DNA of 64,000 nt from Oscillospiraceae bacterium. Its GTDB lineage: Bacteria; Bacillota; Clostridia; Oscillospirales; Oscillospiraceae. The notes beneath the pieces are model-generated. The model was not told where the DNA came from and searched no databases. It was given only the letters and a program-made list of their open reading frames with translations. Location: positions 1 to 64,000 of the forward strand of contig JABLYK010000006.1 of NCBI GenBank assembly GCA_018265835.1, read 5' to 3'. Every line of letters starts with the position of its first letter. The stretch's first letter is position 1. The position numbers and the translations under genes are program-made. Positions 22,977 through 32,167 of the stretch are shown here, in pieces.

Positions 22977-25031
22977 ATGAACACACCCGACACGGAACTG
23001 TCCGCTCTGCGGGGCATCGGCCCGAAAAAGGCTGAAGCCTTCCGGAAGCTCGGCGTCACAACGCTGCGCGACCTGCTCACGCTCTTTCCGCGGCGGTATG
23101 AGGATCGCAGCCAGTTTCGCCCGATCGCGCTTGTACAGTCGGATGAGACGGTGTGCATTCGCGCCATGGTCGCGTCCGAGCCGCGTCTGGTGCGTATCCG
23201 GCGCGGGATGGAGCTGGTGAAGCTGCGCGCGGTGGACGAGTCCGGCGCGGTGGATATCACCTTCTTCAACCAGAACTACATGAAAAACAACCTGCATCCG
23301 GGCGAGACCTACACGTTTTACGGCAGGGTCACCGTTTCGGGCAGCAAAAAAGCCATGGCGAACCCGGTGTGTGAGCCGGAGCACAGCGAAGGGCATCTGA
23401 CGGGGCGGATCGTACCGGTGTATCCCCTCACGGCGGGGCTCACGCAGCGCGTGATGCTGGATGCCGTGCGCGCCGCGCTCGATGCGTGCGCAGACAACAT
23501 GCCGGACGCGCTGCCGCCGGAGATTGCGGAGCGCTACCGTCTCGCGCAGGCGCGGTTTGCGTATGAGAACATCCACTTCCCCACCGATTTCGGCACGCTG
23601 GAATTGGCACGGCGGCGGCTGATTTTTGAGGAGCTGTTCGTACTGGCGGCGTCCATGGGTCTGATGCGCGGCAGCCGGCGCACCGCCGGCGGCATCCGCA
23701 TGGAGATCGCAGACGTCGAGGAATTTTACCGCACGCTCCCCTTCTCCCCGACCGGCGCGCAGCGCCGCGCGGTGGAAAGCGCCGTCCAGGATCTCACCTC
23801 CGGCGTGCCGATGAACCGGCTGATTCAGGGCGACGTCGGCTCCGGAAAAACACTTGTGGCTGCCGCGTGCATCTGGTACGTGTGGAAAAGCGGCTGCCAG
23901 AGCGCGTTCATGGCGCCGACGGAAATCCTCACCGAGCAGCACGAGGCCACGCTGCGCGGCTTTCTCGCGCCGCTCGGTATGCGCGTCGGCCGGCTGACCG
24001 GCTCCATGACCGCAAAGCAGAAGCGCGAGGTGTGTCAGGCATTGGCGGATGGGACGCTTGACACCGTCGTCGGCACGCACGCGCTGCTGCGCGACACGGT
24101 GCAGTTTCACCGGCTCGGCCTTGTCGTGACGGACGAGCAGCACCGCTTCGGCGTGGAGCAGCGCGCCGCGCTCACCGGCAAGGGCGACCATCCGCACACG
24201 CTCGTTATGAGCGCCACGCCCATCCCGCGCACGCTCGCGCTGATGATCTACGGCGACCTTGACGTGTCCGTCATCGACGAGCTGCCGCCAGGGCGGCGCA
24301 GGGTGGAGACCTATTGCGTAAACGAGCGTTATCGCACGCGGCTGACCGCGTTCATCGACAAGTTGGTCGGCGAAGGGCGGCAGGTGTTCGTCGTGTGCCC
24401 GATGGTGGAGGAAAACGAGGAGCAGATGCCGGACGTCAAATCCGCACAGGAGCACGCCGCCGCGCTGCAAAAAGCGTTGCCGCACCGGCGCGTCGCCTGC
24501 ATTCACGGCCGCATGAAGGCCAAGGATAAGGAGGCCTGCATGGCCGCCTTTGCCGCGGGCGAGACAGACGTACTCGTCGCCACGACGGTCATCGAAGTCG
24601 GCGTGGACGTGCCGAATGCAGCGCTCATGATCGTGGAAAACGCAGAGCGCTTCGGCCTGTCGCAGCTCCACCAGCTCCGCGGGCGCATCGGGCGCGGGTC
24701 GTACCAGTCCTACTGCGTGCTGGTGTCGGATTCGGACACCGACGAGGCGAAGGCCCGGCTCAAGGTCATGCACGACACGACGGATGGCTTCCAAATTGCG
24801 GAGGCCGATCTGCGCCAGCGCGGGCCGGGCGATTTCTTCGGCAACCGCCAGCACGGCCTGCCGGAGATGCACATCGCCGACCTCTGTGCCGACATGACGG
24901 TGCTGGGCGACGCGCGCGACGCGGCGCAGTCCGTTCTGGACGCTGACCCCGATCTCGCCGCGCCGGAGCACGCGGCGCTCAAAGCGCAGTGCGAGCGTCT
25001 CTTCGCCGCGAATCAGGGGCGGTTCAACTGA
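22977..25031 (+). CDS. recG: ATP-dependent DNA helicase RecG
   Basis: A 684-residue branch-migrating helicase that processes stalled forks and recombination intermediates. It has an N-terminal wedge/OB domain (about 1-150), Walker A GDVGSGKT at 285-292, a DEQHRFG box at 386-392, the MSATPIPRTLAL motif III, and the GRIGRGSYQSYC and RQRGPGDFFGNRQHG C-terminal signatures. The ATG at 22977 is chosen because GAGGTG lies just upstream; a GTG six bases earlier lacks good spacing. The TGA stop is followed in the same frame by a toxin-domain relic. Confidence 0.96.
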   Translation: MNTPDTELSALRGIGPKKAEAFRKLGVTTLRDLLTLFPRRYEDRSQFRPIALVQSDETVCIRAMVASEPRLVRIRRGMELVKLRAVDESGAVDITFFNQNYMKNNLHPGETYTFYGRVTVSGSKKAMANPVCEPEHSEGHLTGRIVPVYPLTAGLTQRVMLDAVRAALDACADNMPDALPPEIAERYRLAQARFAYENIHFPTDFGTLELARRRLIFEELFVLAASMGLMRGSRRTAGGIRMEIADVEEFYRTLPFSPTGAQRRAVESAVQDLTSGVPMNRLIQGDVGSGKTLVAAACIWYVWKSGCQSAFMAPTEILTEQHEATLRGFLAPLGMRVGRLTGSMTAKQKREVCQALADGTLDTVVGTHALLRDTVQFHRLGLVVTDEQHRFGVEQRAALTGKGDHPHTLVMSATPIPRTLALMIYGDLDVSVIDELPPGRRRVETYCVNERYRTRLTAFIDKLVGEGRQVFVVCPMVEENEEQMPDVKSAQEHAAALQKALPHRRVACIHGRMKAKDKEACMAAFAAGETDVLVATTVIEVGVDVPNAALMIVENAERFGLSQLHQLRGRIGRGSYQSYCVLVSDSDTDEAKARLKVMHDTTDGFQIAEADLRQRGPGDFFGNRQHGLPEMHIADLCADMTVLGDARDAAQSVLDADPDLAAPEHAALKAQCERLFAANQGRFN

Positions 25032-25292
25032 ACAGGAAAGCATAAAGCAGTTGTATTTCAATCTGCGCTGGGATACAATACAGATAACTACATGGAGCTT
25101 GTTCAGGAAATCAGGAAAGGTCTTAGTAGATATAGAGCGGTTTCGATCGGTAAGACGGAGTATGGAGAAAAATTCACAGTTTATATGCTTGTCAAGGGCG
25201 CGAACGAGCGCTATTCGAAAGTAAATACGGGATGGATTTTTGATTCTGGAAGTACAGCACCGAGAATGACAACGGCATATGTGGATAAATGA
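25032..25292 (+). pseudogene. C-terminal relic of a DUF6883 polymorphic-toxin domain
   Basis: Directly after the recG stop, and in the same frame, the sequence reads TGKHKAVVFQSALGYNTDNY, then MELVQEIRKGL, EYGEKFTVYM, and NTGWIFDSGS ending in PRMTTAYV. This matches most of a DUF6883 domain, found at the C-termini of secreted polymorphic toxins. The first ~15 residues of the domain and all upstream delivery modules are missing. An ATG at 25092 would yield only a 66-residue piece. The next gene looks like its DUF4926-type partner. The pair is best read as a captured toxin tail with its immunity gene. Confidence 0.72.
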
Positions 25293-25301
25293 CAGGAGAT
25301 T

Positions 25302-25493
25302 ATGACCATGAAAATAAAGGAGCATGATTGTGTTCTTCTGAAAGACGGAAGAGCAGGGGCAATTGTGGGAATCTATTCAAACGACATTTATCTGGTGGAT
25401 ATTGATTATCCATATGAGCAGTTGAGCGAGATCGAAGACCCAACAGAGTTCATTTCAGCGGCGGATATTCAGAAAATCACATACATTAGCTAA
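25302..25493 (+). CDS. DUF4926-like small protein, probable immunity partner
   Basis: A 63-residue protein with a compact beta-barrel pattern: EHDCVLLKDGRAGAIVGIY then YLVDID, ending with a SAADIQKI helix. This resembles DUF4926 proteins, which sit immediately after DUF6883 toxin domains. An AGGAG site precedes the ATG at 25302; a second in-frame ATG at 25308 is also possible. The open frame is intact although the upstream toxin is truncated, so it may persist as an orphan immunity gene. Confidence 0.65.
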   Translation: MTMKIKEHDCVLLKDGRAGAIVGIYSNDIYLVDIDYPYEQLSEIEDPTEFISAADIQKITYIS

Positions 25494-25551
25494 ACCACCG
25501 CACACAACTGTAGGGTGGTTTAACTATACCAAAAATCAAATCAGGATACGC

Positions 25552-25579
25552 AGGAGCAACCGGGAATCCGGTTGCTCCT
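25552..25579. terminator. Hairpin between convergent genes
   Basis: Perfect 12-bp stem (arms 25552-25563 and 25568-25579) around a GAAT loop, followed by TTGCTAT on the plus strand. A second, weaker 9-bp hairpin is at 25491-25522. Together they probably separate the convergent genes. Confidence 0.6.
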
Positions 25580-25623
25580 TTGCTATATCACACCCCGCCG
25601 GTGGTTCATCCGGTTTAACCGTG

Positions 25624-25881
25624 TTATCGTACATTGCGGAGCTGATAGCGGGCAAGCTCATGGTCCCGCTTCTTGACGAAGATCTGATATTGGATCTGAC
25701 GCAGCGGATTTTCGCCAAATGAGCCGAGCGTCCCACGCCGCTTGCGGCCGCTGCTGGTGCCCATCGCCTTCACGCGGTAGCGAATGTTCGCAGCTTGCAG
25801 CGCATCCGTCACTTTGATGTAGAGCTGCGGGTCCAGGGTCGAAAGCAGCTCCTGTTCGCCGCGGAGCAATTCATACAGCAT
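25624..25881 (-). CDS. Hypothetical protein, 85 residues
   Basis: Not recognised with confidence. The N-terminus (MLYELLRGEQELLSTLDPQ) and the later QYQIFVKKRDHELA strand-helix pattern hint at a small signal-transduction-like ferredoxin fold (DUF2007-type), but the match is weak. A GGAGGGAGA site and its own TTGACA promoter precede it, which argues that it is a real gene. It lies downstream of the terminator of the ribF operon and is transcribed separately. Confidence 0.6.
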   Translation of the reverse strand: MLYELLRGEQELLSTLDPQLYIKVTDALQAANIRYRVKAMGTSSGRKRRGTLGSFGENPLRQIQYQIFVKKRDHELARYQLRNVR

Positions 25882-25905
25882 ATCTGTCTCCCTCCTTTTT
25901 CTTTT

Positions 25906-25933
25906 AAGATACCATATTTTTCAATTCTGTCAA
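25906..25933 (-). promoter_or_regulatory. Promoter of the 85-residue hypothetical gene
   Basis: On the minus strand a perfect TTGACA (25933-25928), a 16-nt spacer and TATCTT (25911-25906) lie just ahead of the GGAGGGAGA ribosome site. Confidence 0.6.
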
Positions 25934-25935
25934 GT

Positions 25936-25975
25936 AAAAAACGGTTCTCCGGAAGATTCCGGGAGAACCGTTTTT
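25936..25975 (-). terminator. Terminator of the rimP-ribF operon
   Basis: A 15-bp perfect stem (25936-25950 with 25961-25975) ends in a T run on the minus strand, directly after the ribF stop. Confidence 0.88.
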
Positions 25976-25978
25976 CGT

Positions 25979-26881
25979 TCAACTCTGTTTTGCGAAATAT
26001 GCGCGGGTGCGCTCCGCGTCGCGCAAGATCTGTGCTTTCAGCTCGTCCACGGAGGCAAAGCGCTGCTCCGGCCGCAGGAAGCTGTAAAACTCGATTCGCA
26101 CTTGCCGGTCGTAGAGGTTGCCGTCAAAGTCGAGCAGGAAGCTCTCAACGCTCACGCGGTTTTCCCCGCTGACCGTGGGGCGCACGCCGACATTCGTGAC
26201 GGCCATGTGTTCGCTGCCGTCCTCCGGAAACGCTTTTGCGACATAGACGCCGTGCTTCGGGATCAGCACCCCGTCCGGGAACTGCATATTGATCGTCGGC
26301 GTCCCCATCTTCGTGCCGAGCCGGTAGCCATAATGCACCGTATCCACCAGCGTATGCGGGTGTCCGAGGAAGACGTTGGCGCGCTCGATCTCGCCGTTTT
26401 GGATCAGTTCGCGGATGTAGGTTGAGCTGACGATCCGCCCGTCCAGCATGACCGCGGGGATCACGTCGCAGCCGAGGCCGTGCTCCTTGCAGTATTGCGT
26501 CAGGCGCTCCGGTGTACCCTCGCCCTTCCAGCCGAAGCGGAAGTCATGGCCGACGACGAACCACGCCGCATCCATCTCCAGCACAAGCGTCTGAATAAAT
26601 TCCTCCCACGGCATCTGCATGACCGTCTTGTTAAAATGAATGAAAATGACGTTGTCAATGCCAAACAGGCGGCGGATGAGATCCGCACGTCCAGGCGCAC
26701 TGTTGATCAGCGGAACATCCACGCCGTAGACGAGCGTGTCCGGGTGCTGGTCAAAGCTCATGGCCGACGGGATGGCGCCGATCTCCTCCGCGCGCTTGCA
26801 GGTCTGCCGCAGCAGCGCCGCGTGGCCGATATGGATGCCGTCAAAAAAGCCCAGTGCAATGACTCTCTTTCTGTTGACCAT
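25979..26881 (-). CDS. ribF: Bifunctional riboflavin kinase/FAD synthetase
   Basis: A 300-residue enzyme that phosphorylates riboflavin to FMN and adenylylates FMN to FAD. The N-terminal nucleotidyltransferase has the GFFDGIHIGH motif at 11-20 and the VGHDFRFGWKGEGT loop near 140-153; the SSTYIRELI segment follows. The C-terminal kinase domain contains the GTPTINMQF motif and the conserved VSVESFLLDFDGNLY strand. It is the last gene of the long minus-strand translation operon, 6 bp after truB, and is followed by a strong terminator. Confidence 0.96.
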   Translation of the reverse strand: MVNRKRVIALGFFDGIHIGHAALLRQTCKRAEEIGAIPSAMSFDQHPDTLVYGVDVPLINSAPGRADLIRRLFGIDNVIFIHFNKTVMQMPWEEFIQTLVLEMDAAWFVVGHDFRFGWKGEGTPERLTQYCKEHGLGCDVIPAVMLDGRIVSSTYIRELIQNGEIERANVFLGHPHTLVDTVHYGYRLGTKMGTPTINMQFPDGVLIPKHGVYVAKAFPEDGSEHMAVTNVGVRPTVSGENRVSVESFLLDFDGNLYDRQVRIEFYSFLRPEQRFASVDELKAQILRDAERTRAYFAKQS

Positions 26882-26887
26882 TGTCTG

Positions 26888-27763
26888 TCATACCTCAAAA
26901 AAACTTTTGATTGTCGCGGCCTGACCGTTCACAACGCGGCCAAGCATCAAAAACGCGCCCTGCGCGGAATAAAAGCGATAGACCCCGTCGGGCACGGAAG
27001 CGGAAAATCCGTTGCCGCAGCGGCAGAGCCGCTCTTCCTTCGCGCCGATGGTGCACGCGGGATAGCCGGCAAACAGGCTGTCCACCGGCAGCAGCAGCGC
27101 CTGCGCGTCTGCGCGCGGCAGCGCCTGCAGCTCCGCCATGGTGTGCGCGTCCTCCACGCGATAGGCGCCGACCGCCGTGCGCCGAAGCGCGCTCATCACG
27201 CCGCCGCAGCCGAGCGCCGCGCCGATGTCATGGCACAGCGTGCGGATATACGTCCCCTTGGAGCAGCGCACGTTCAGAAGAAAATCGCCGTCCGCTTCCC
27301 CTGCCACCGTCAGCTCGTGGATGCAGATGCTGCGCGGCTTGCGCGCCACCTCGCCGCCCTTCCGGGCAATCTCATAGAGCTTCTGTCCGCCCACCTTGAT
27401 GGCGGAATACATCGGCGGCACCTGCTCGATCTCGCCGCGAAACCGGGGCAAAACCGCCTCCAGCTCCGCGCGCGTCACCCGCTGTGGGCTGGTGCGCAAA
27501 ACGGTGCCGGTAATGTCCTGCGTGTCGGTCTCCATGCCAAGGCGCAGCCGCGCCTGATAGCACTTTTCCTCGCTTTCGGAAAACGAGACCGCGCGCGTCG
27601 CCCGTCCGGCGAACACGACGAGCAGCCCCGTCGCCATCGGGTCGAGCGTGCCGGAATGCCCCATGCGCCGCTCGCCAAGCACGCCGCGGAGCTTGGCCAC
27701 CACATCGTGGCTCGTCCAGCCCTCCGGCTTATCGACCAGCAGAATCCCGTTCATGCCGGCCAC
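26888..27763 (-). CDS. truB: tRNA pseudouridine-55 synthase TruB
   Basis: A 291-residue enzyme that isomerises U55 in the T-loop of tRNAs. The catalytic Asp41 lies in [11 protein letters not shown] (36-46), and the N-terminal [13 protein letters not shown] segment is complete. The [25 protein letters not shown] region and the C-terminal PUA-like tail are present. It overlaps nrnA by 13 bp and is followed by ribF, a standard Firmicutes gene order. Confidence 0.96.
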   Translation of the reverse strand: MAGMNGILLVDKPEGWTSHDVVAKLRGVLGERRMGHSGTLDPMATGLLVVFAGRATRAVSFSESEEKCYQARLRLGMETDTQDITGTVLRTSPQRVTRAELEAVLPRFRGEIEQVPPMYSAIKVGGQKLYEIARKGGEVARKPRSICIHELTVAGEADGDFLLNVRCSKGTYIRTLCHDIGAALGCGGVMSALRRTAVGAYRVEDAHTMAELQALPRADAQALLLPVDSLFAGYPACTIGAKEERLCRCGNGFSASVPDGVYRFYSAQGAFLMLGRVVNGQAATIKSFFEV

Positions 27764-28692
27764 ACCTGATTGATCGCGCGCAAAATGTTTTCCACCGCTT
27801 CCTCCGGCGTGCAGTCAATCGTGCAGCCGGCAGCCATTTTGTGCCCGCCGCCGCCATAGACCGCGCAGATTGCGCAGGAATCCACCTCCGGATTGGAGCG
27901 GACGGAAATTTTGCTCTCGCCCGTGTCCAGCTCCCGGATCGTGACGCTCACGACGCTGCGCTCCGCCTTGCCGGCAAGCCCGGCCAGATCGTCGCAGTCG
28001 TCCTCCGTCGCGCCCGCCCGATCGAGCATGGCCCGCGTGATGACGGCGATGGAAATCTTCCCGTCGCGGAAAAAGCGCATCCCGGAGTAGATCATGCCCT
28101 CCAGCGCCATCCGCGCTCGTGAGATCTTGCGGAAAAATTCCTGACTGATCTTATGATTGTCCGCCCCCAGCTCCAGCAGACGCGCCGCAGCGCGCAGCGT
28201 CGCGGCATTCGTGTTCGAATACTGGAAACAACCCGTATCCGTCGTGACGGCGATATAGAGGAGGTTCGCTTCCTCCTGCGTCACGGAACCGGTCATGCAT
28301 TCGATCAGCTCCAGGATCGCCTCGCCGCAGGCGGATTTCTCCGCACGCAGCAGCGTCCGCCCGGCATAGCCGGTGTTGGATGGGTGGTGGTCGATGCAGA
28401 GATCGACCGCACCCGAAAAATTCTTCGGAAACAGGTTCGGCGCGGCGATGTCCACCGCGACCACGCACGACGGAACAAAGCCCTCCGGCGCGGAAAACGG
28501 CTCGACATAGGGGGCATACCGCTCCGTCAGTTCCGGGTTGCAAATCACATAGGCCGTCTTCCCCATGCGCCGCAGCGCGCTGCACAGAGCGCTGCCGCTG
28601 CCGAGCGTATCGCCGTCCGGCCGGATGTGGGAGAGAATCAGAAAACCGTCCTGCTGCAGCAAAAGCTGCGCAAATTCGCGGTACTCCATCAT
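27751..28692 (-). CDS. nrnA: DHH phosphoesterase NrnA (oligoribonuclease/pAp phosphatase)
   Basis: A 313-residue DHH/DHHA1 enzyme that degrades short RNA oligomers and pAp. Metal-binding motifs are visible: HIRPDGD at 22-28, VAVDIA near 78-83, the eponymous DHH at 101-103, and the C-terminal [10 protein letters not shown] of the DHHA1 domain. It starts by overlapping the rbfA stop and overlaps truB at its end, so it is embedded in the translation operon. Confidence 0.94.
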   Translation of the reverse strand: MMEYREFAQLLLQQDGFLILSHIRPDGDTLGSGSALCSALRRMGKTAYVICNPELTERYAPYVEPFSAPEGFVPSCVVAVDIAAPNLFPKNFSGAVDLCIDHHPSNTGYAGRTLLRAEKSACGEAILELIECMTGSVTQEEANLLYIAVTTDTGCFQYSNTNAATLRAAARLLELGADNHKISQEFFRKISRARMALEGMIYSGMRFFRDGKISIAVITRAMLDRAGATEDDCDDLAGLAGKAERSVVSVTIRELDTGESKISVRSNPEVDSCAICAVYGGGGHKMAAGCTIDCTPEEAVENILRAINQVWPA

Positions 28693-29048
28693 TCTTCCTC
28701 TTTCCCGCCGGTTTCCAGCTTCTCGATCAGGCCGCTGATATAAGCGCCCTGCTCGATCGAGTGATCCACCTCAAACACAAGCTCTGGGGTGTAGCGCAGC
28801 GAGAGCGATGCGCCAAGCTCACGGCGCAGCCAGCCGGACGCGGAGCGCAGCCCCTTGCGGAACTCCTTTTCATTTTCCAGCCCGAGAACCGATAACCAGA
28901 CCTTGGCGTAGCGCAGATCGCCCGTCGTCTCCACGCGGGTAACGCTGATCATCCCCTGCTGCACGCGGGGGTCCTTCACCTGCGTGAGCAGACCGGAGAG
29001 CACACGCTGAATGTCGTCATTCGTTCTCGCCAATTTATTCGAAGCCAT
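28689..29048 (-). CDS. rbfA: Ribosome-binding factor A
   Basis: A 119-residue KH-fold factor needed for late 30S maturation. The start at 29048 follows AAGGAG; an in-frame ATG 13 codons upstream has no comparable site. Family segments include RTNDDIQRVLSGLL near the N-terminus, KDPRVQQGMISVTRVE, and RRELGASLSLRYTPELVF with the conserved acidic tail. It lies between infB and nrnA. Confidence 0.95.
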   Translation of the reverse strand: MASNKLARTNDDIQRVLSGLLTQVKDPRVQQGMISVTRVETTGDLRYAKVWLSVLGLENEKEFRKGLRSASGWLRRELGASLSLRYTPELVFEVDHSIEQGAYISGLIEKLETGGKEEE

Positions 29049-29113
29049 TTGTAACTCCTTTTCCCTGCTTTCGTTTGAAAGCCTCACAAAGTGCCCGCGC
29101 TTTTTTCAGGACG

Positions 29114-31444
29114 TTATTGCTCGATCTGCTCCATCACGAACACTTCGACAATATCGCCGACCTTCACGTCGTTGAACTTCTCAATCTGCAGGCCGCATTC
29201 GTAACCGGCGGCCACTTCCTTCACATCGTCCTTAAACCGGCGCAGCGAAGCCAGCGCGCCCTCGAACACCACGATGCCGTCGCGCACGACGCGCACCTGG
29301 CTGTTGCGAACGATCTTGCCGTCCTGTACATAGCCGCCGCAGACCGTCCCGACCTTGGAGACCTTGAAGGTCTGGCGAATCTCGACATGGCCGATGACCG
29401 ACTCCTGGAACTTCGGCGCAAGCATGCCCTTCATGGCCGCCTCGATCTCGTTGATGCAGTCATAAATGACGCGGTACATGCGCATTTCGACATTGGAGCG
29501 GACCGCATTGTCGCGCGCGGCGGCGTCCGGACGGACGTTGAAGCCAACGATCAGCGCGCCGCTGGTCGCCGCCAGCATGACGTCGGACTCGTTGATGGCG
29601 CCGACGCCGGAATGGATGACCTTCACGCGCACCTCGTCGTTCGAGAGCTTTTCGAGCGAGGTCTTGACCGCCTCCGCGCTGCCCTGCACGTCTGCCTTGA
29701 CGATGATGTTGAAGTCCTTGATCTCGCCCTGCTGAATGCGGGCAAAGAGATCGTCGAGCGAAACCTTCTTGTTTCCGGCGTTCGCAGCGTCCTTCTTCTG
29801 CTGCTTGCGCTCTTCGACCAGCTCGCGCGCCATGCGCTCGTCGGCAACGGCGTTGAAGATATCGCCCGCGCTCGGCACCTCGGACATGCCGGCGATCTCC
29901 ACCGGGATGGAAGGACCGGCCTCGGTGACGCGCTGCCCCTTGTCGTTCGTCATGGTGCGGACACGGCCGACGGACGTGCCGGCAATGATGATGTCGCCCT
30001 GCTTGAGCGTGCCGTTTTGCACCAGCACGGTCATGATCGGGCCGCGACCCTTATCCAGCCGCGCCTCGATGACAGTGCCCTTCGCCGCGCGGTTCGGGTT
30101 CGCCTTCAGCTCCTGCACCTCGGCCAGCAGGACGAGGTTTTCCAGCAGGTTCTCCACACCCTCGCCGGTCTTGGCGGAAATCGGGCAGACGATCGTATCG
30201 CCGCCCCACTCCTCCGGCACCAGCTCATACTCGGTGAGCTGCTGCTTGATGCGCTCCGGATTCGCGCCGTGTACGTCCATCTTGTTGATGGCGACGACCA
30301 GCGGGATACCGGCGGCCTTCGCATGGTTGATGGACTCGATCGTCTGCGGCATGATGCCGTCATCCGCCGCGACGACGAGGATGGCAATATCCGTGACCAT
30401 TGCGCCGCGGGCGCGCATGGAGGTGAACGCTTCGTGACCCGGCGTGTCAAGGAAGGTGATGGGCTTGCCGCCAACCATGACGCGATATGCGCCGATGTGC
30501 TGCGTGATGCCGCCGGCCTCGCCCGCAGCGACGTTCGTGCGGCGGATGCGGTCAAGCAGGCTGGTCTTACCGTGGTCCACGTGTCCCATGACCACCACGA
30601 CCGGGGCGCGCGGGATGAGTTCGTTCTCCTGATCCTCGCGGTCGTCGATCAGGCGCTCCTCCACGGTGACGATGACCTCGCGCTCGACCTTGCAGCCAAG
30701 CTCCATGGCGACGAGCGCCGCAGTATCGTAATCAATCACGTCCGAGAGCGACGCCATAACGCCCATCTTGATGAGACGGCGCACAACCTCGGCGCCGGTC
30801 TTCTTCATGCGGGAGGCCAGCTCGCCGACGGAGATCGTGTCCGGAATCTGCACCTTAAGCTGCTGCTTTTTCGCAATCTCAAGCTGCAGCTTCTGCATCT
30901 TGTCGCGCTCCTCCTGGCGGCGCTTGGCGCCGGCCGCCGGATTCTGCGGACGCTGGCGGTTCTTGCTCTGAATCTTCTGCTTGCCGCGCTTCATATTCTG
31001 GGCGCGCTCCGGCACAAGATCGTCCAGGTGCTGGTCGTACTTGGACAGGTTCGTCGTCGCGCCGCGCGTATCGACCACACGCTTTTCCGCCACCTGACGC
31101 GGGACGTGCGGCTTGTTCTCCTTCTCTTTTTTCGGCTGTGCGCTCTGCCCGGCCTGCTGCGCAGGCTGCGGTGCGCTGCTCTTTGCTGCGGAAGCGTCCG
31201 CCTGCGGCGCCTTTTCCGGCTTGGCAGCCGGCTTCGCAGGCACCTTGTAGACGTCCTCCAGACTTGCAATCTGGTGATGCTGGGTGAGGTATTCGAAGAT
31301 AACGTCCAGCTCGCCGTCCTCAAGAACCTGCATGTGGTTCTTGGGTGTGGTGGCATAATCCGTCAGGATCTTGGTGACCTCCTTCGAGGCCATATTGAAA
31401 TCCTTTGCCACCTCATGGACTCTGTATTTGATCATTCCGCTCAT
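29114..31444 (-). CDS. infB: Translation initiation factor IF-2
   Basis: A 776-residue GTPase that delivers initiator tRNA to the 30S subunit. The N-terminal IF2_N motif ([13 protein letters not shown] at 5-17) is followed by a Lys/Ala/Pro-rich linker at 65-185 and a second IF2_N at about 200-255. The G domain has GHVDHGKT at 287-294 and DTPGHEAF, with the C-terminal EF-Tu-like domains beyond. The start at 31444 overlaps the ylxQ stop (ATGA) and has GGAGGA upstream. It sits in the canonical nusA-infB operon. Confidence 0.97.
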   Translation of the reverse strand: MSGMIKYRVHEVAKDFNMASKEVTKILTDYATTPKNHMQVLEDGELDVIFEYLTQHHQIASLEDVYKVPAKPAAKPEKAPQADASAAKSSAPQPAQQAGQSAQPKKEKENKPHVPRQVAEKRVVDTRGATTNLSKYDQHLDDLVPERAQNMKRGKQKIQSKNRQRPQNPAAGAKRRQEERDKMQKLQLEIAKKQQLKVQIPDTISVGELASRMKKTGAEVVRRLIKMGVMASLSDVIDYDTAALVAMELGCKVEREVIVTVEERLIDDREDQENELIPRAPVVVVMGHVDHGKTSLLDRIRRTNVAAGEAGGITQHIGAYRVMVGGKPITFLDTPGHEAFTSMRARGAMVTDIAILVVAADDGIMPQTIESINHAKAAGIPLVVAINKMDVHGANPERIKQQLTEYELVPEEWGGDTIVCPISAKTGEGVENLLENLVLLAEVQELKANPNRAAKGTVIEARLDKGRGPIMTVLVQNGTLKQGDIIIAGTSVGRVRTMTNDKGQRVTEAGPSIPVEIAGMSEVPSAGDIFNAVADERMARELVEERKQQKKDAANAGNKKVSLDDLFARIQQGEIKDFNIIVKADVQGSAEAVKTSLEKLSNDEVRVKVIHSGVGAINESDVMLAATSGALIVGFNVRPDAAARDNAVRSNVEMRMYRVIYDCINEIEAAMKGMLAPKFQESVIGHVEIRQTFKVSKVGTVCGGYVQDGKIVRNSQVRVVRDGIVVFEGALASLRRFKDDVKEVAAGYECGLQIEKFNDVKVGDIVEVFVMEQIEQ

Positions 31445-31872
31445 ACGATCTTCCTCCTCTTGCCAATTCTCACGTTGCGCACATGCGCAGCCGATTCCTG
31501 CTTCCGCGTATCTGCTTTTTCTTTTTGTTCGTTCAGCCGCGCCGCAAGCGCGCCATAGGCTTCCGGATCTTCCCCCGCCAGCGCGGACGCAAACGCCGCC
31601 GCAAGGCCGAGATCCGTCACCGCAGCCATCGCGCAGCCGGACTTGCCGACCCACCCGGAGATCGCTTCCTTCGGATAGGGCAGCCGGGTCAGTGGGGTGC
31701 CTCTGCCATAGACAAAGGTCTCCGCCCGGCGGCGCGCATTGTCCGACGCGTCCTGCGCCAGAAACAGCAGCTTCGCCTTTCCGGCCTTCACCGCCGCGCC
31801 GGCGTCCGTTTCGCCGGTTTCCAGCTTCCCCGCCTTGCGCATGATGCCAAGGTACTGCGCCGCTTTATCCAT
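31441..31872 (-). CDS. ylxQ: L7Ae-family RNA-binding protein YlxQ
   Basis: A 143-residue L7Ae/L30e-like protein. The family core runs from [15 protein letters not shown] through [19 protein letters not shown] to [18 protein letters not shown], followed by a basic tail. L7Ae proteins bind kink-turn RNA; the exact job of YlxQ is unknown. The ATG at 31872 is chosen because it aligns with the family start and overlaps rnpM by 8 bp. It overlaps infB at the other end. Confidence 0.9.
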   Translation of the reverse strand: MDKAAQYLGIMRKAGKLETGETDAGAAVKAGKAKLLFLAQDASDNARRRAETFVYGRGTPLTRLPYPKEAISGWVGKSGCAMAAVTDLGLAAAFASALAGEDPEAYGALAARLNEQKEKADTRKQESAAHVRNVRIGKRRKIV

Positions 31873-32140
31873 CGCCGCCCACCTCCATCTGCGCTTCAAG
31901 GCGCTCATAGATTTCCGGCGGGATGGCCGCGCTGAACGCGCGCTCCAGCGCCCGGCTCTTCACGGCCTTCTTCAGGCAGGCCGGATTCGGGCACAGATAC
32001 GCGCCGCGCCCCGGCGCTTTTCCCCGGAAATCCAGCGAGATCTGCGCGCCGTCGGGCGCGCGCACCACGCGGATCAGCTCATTTTTCGGTTTCATTTCAC
32101 GGCAGCCGAGACACTGCCGCATCGGTATTTTCTTAGGCAT
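31865..32140 (-). CDS. rnpM: RNase P modulator RnpM (YlxR)
   Basis: A 91-residue YlxR-family protein. The conserved MRQCLGCREMKPKNELIRVV start at 7-26 and the GRGAYLCPNPACLKKA motif are both intact. YlxR has been reported to bind and modulate RNase P RNA in Gram-positive bacteria. It follows nusA by 27 bp and overlaps ylxQ, in the order nusA-rnpM-ylxQ-infB typical of Firmicutes. Confidence 0.93.
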   Translation of the reverse strand: MPKKIPMRQCLGCREMKPKNELIRVVRAPDGAQISLDFRGKAPGRGAYLCPNPACLKKAVKSRALERAFSAAIPPEIYERLEAQMEVGGDG

Positions 32141-32167
32141 TCCCGCTGCCTCCCTTCTGCCGGAAGA

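Noticed and set aside
22827..25325. 832-residue open frame on the minus strand opposite recG
   Set aside because: It mirrors recG and its neighbours, has Arg/His/Ala-rich shadow composition, crosses the recG end and matches no family.
29075..31558. 827-residue open frame on the plus strand opposite infB
   Set aside because: A GC-rich shadow of infB (His/Asp/Arg-rich); infB on the other strand has all IF-2 motifs and operon context.
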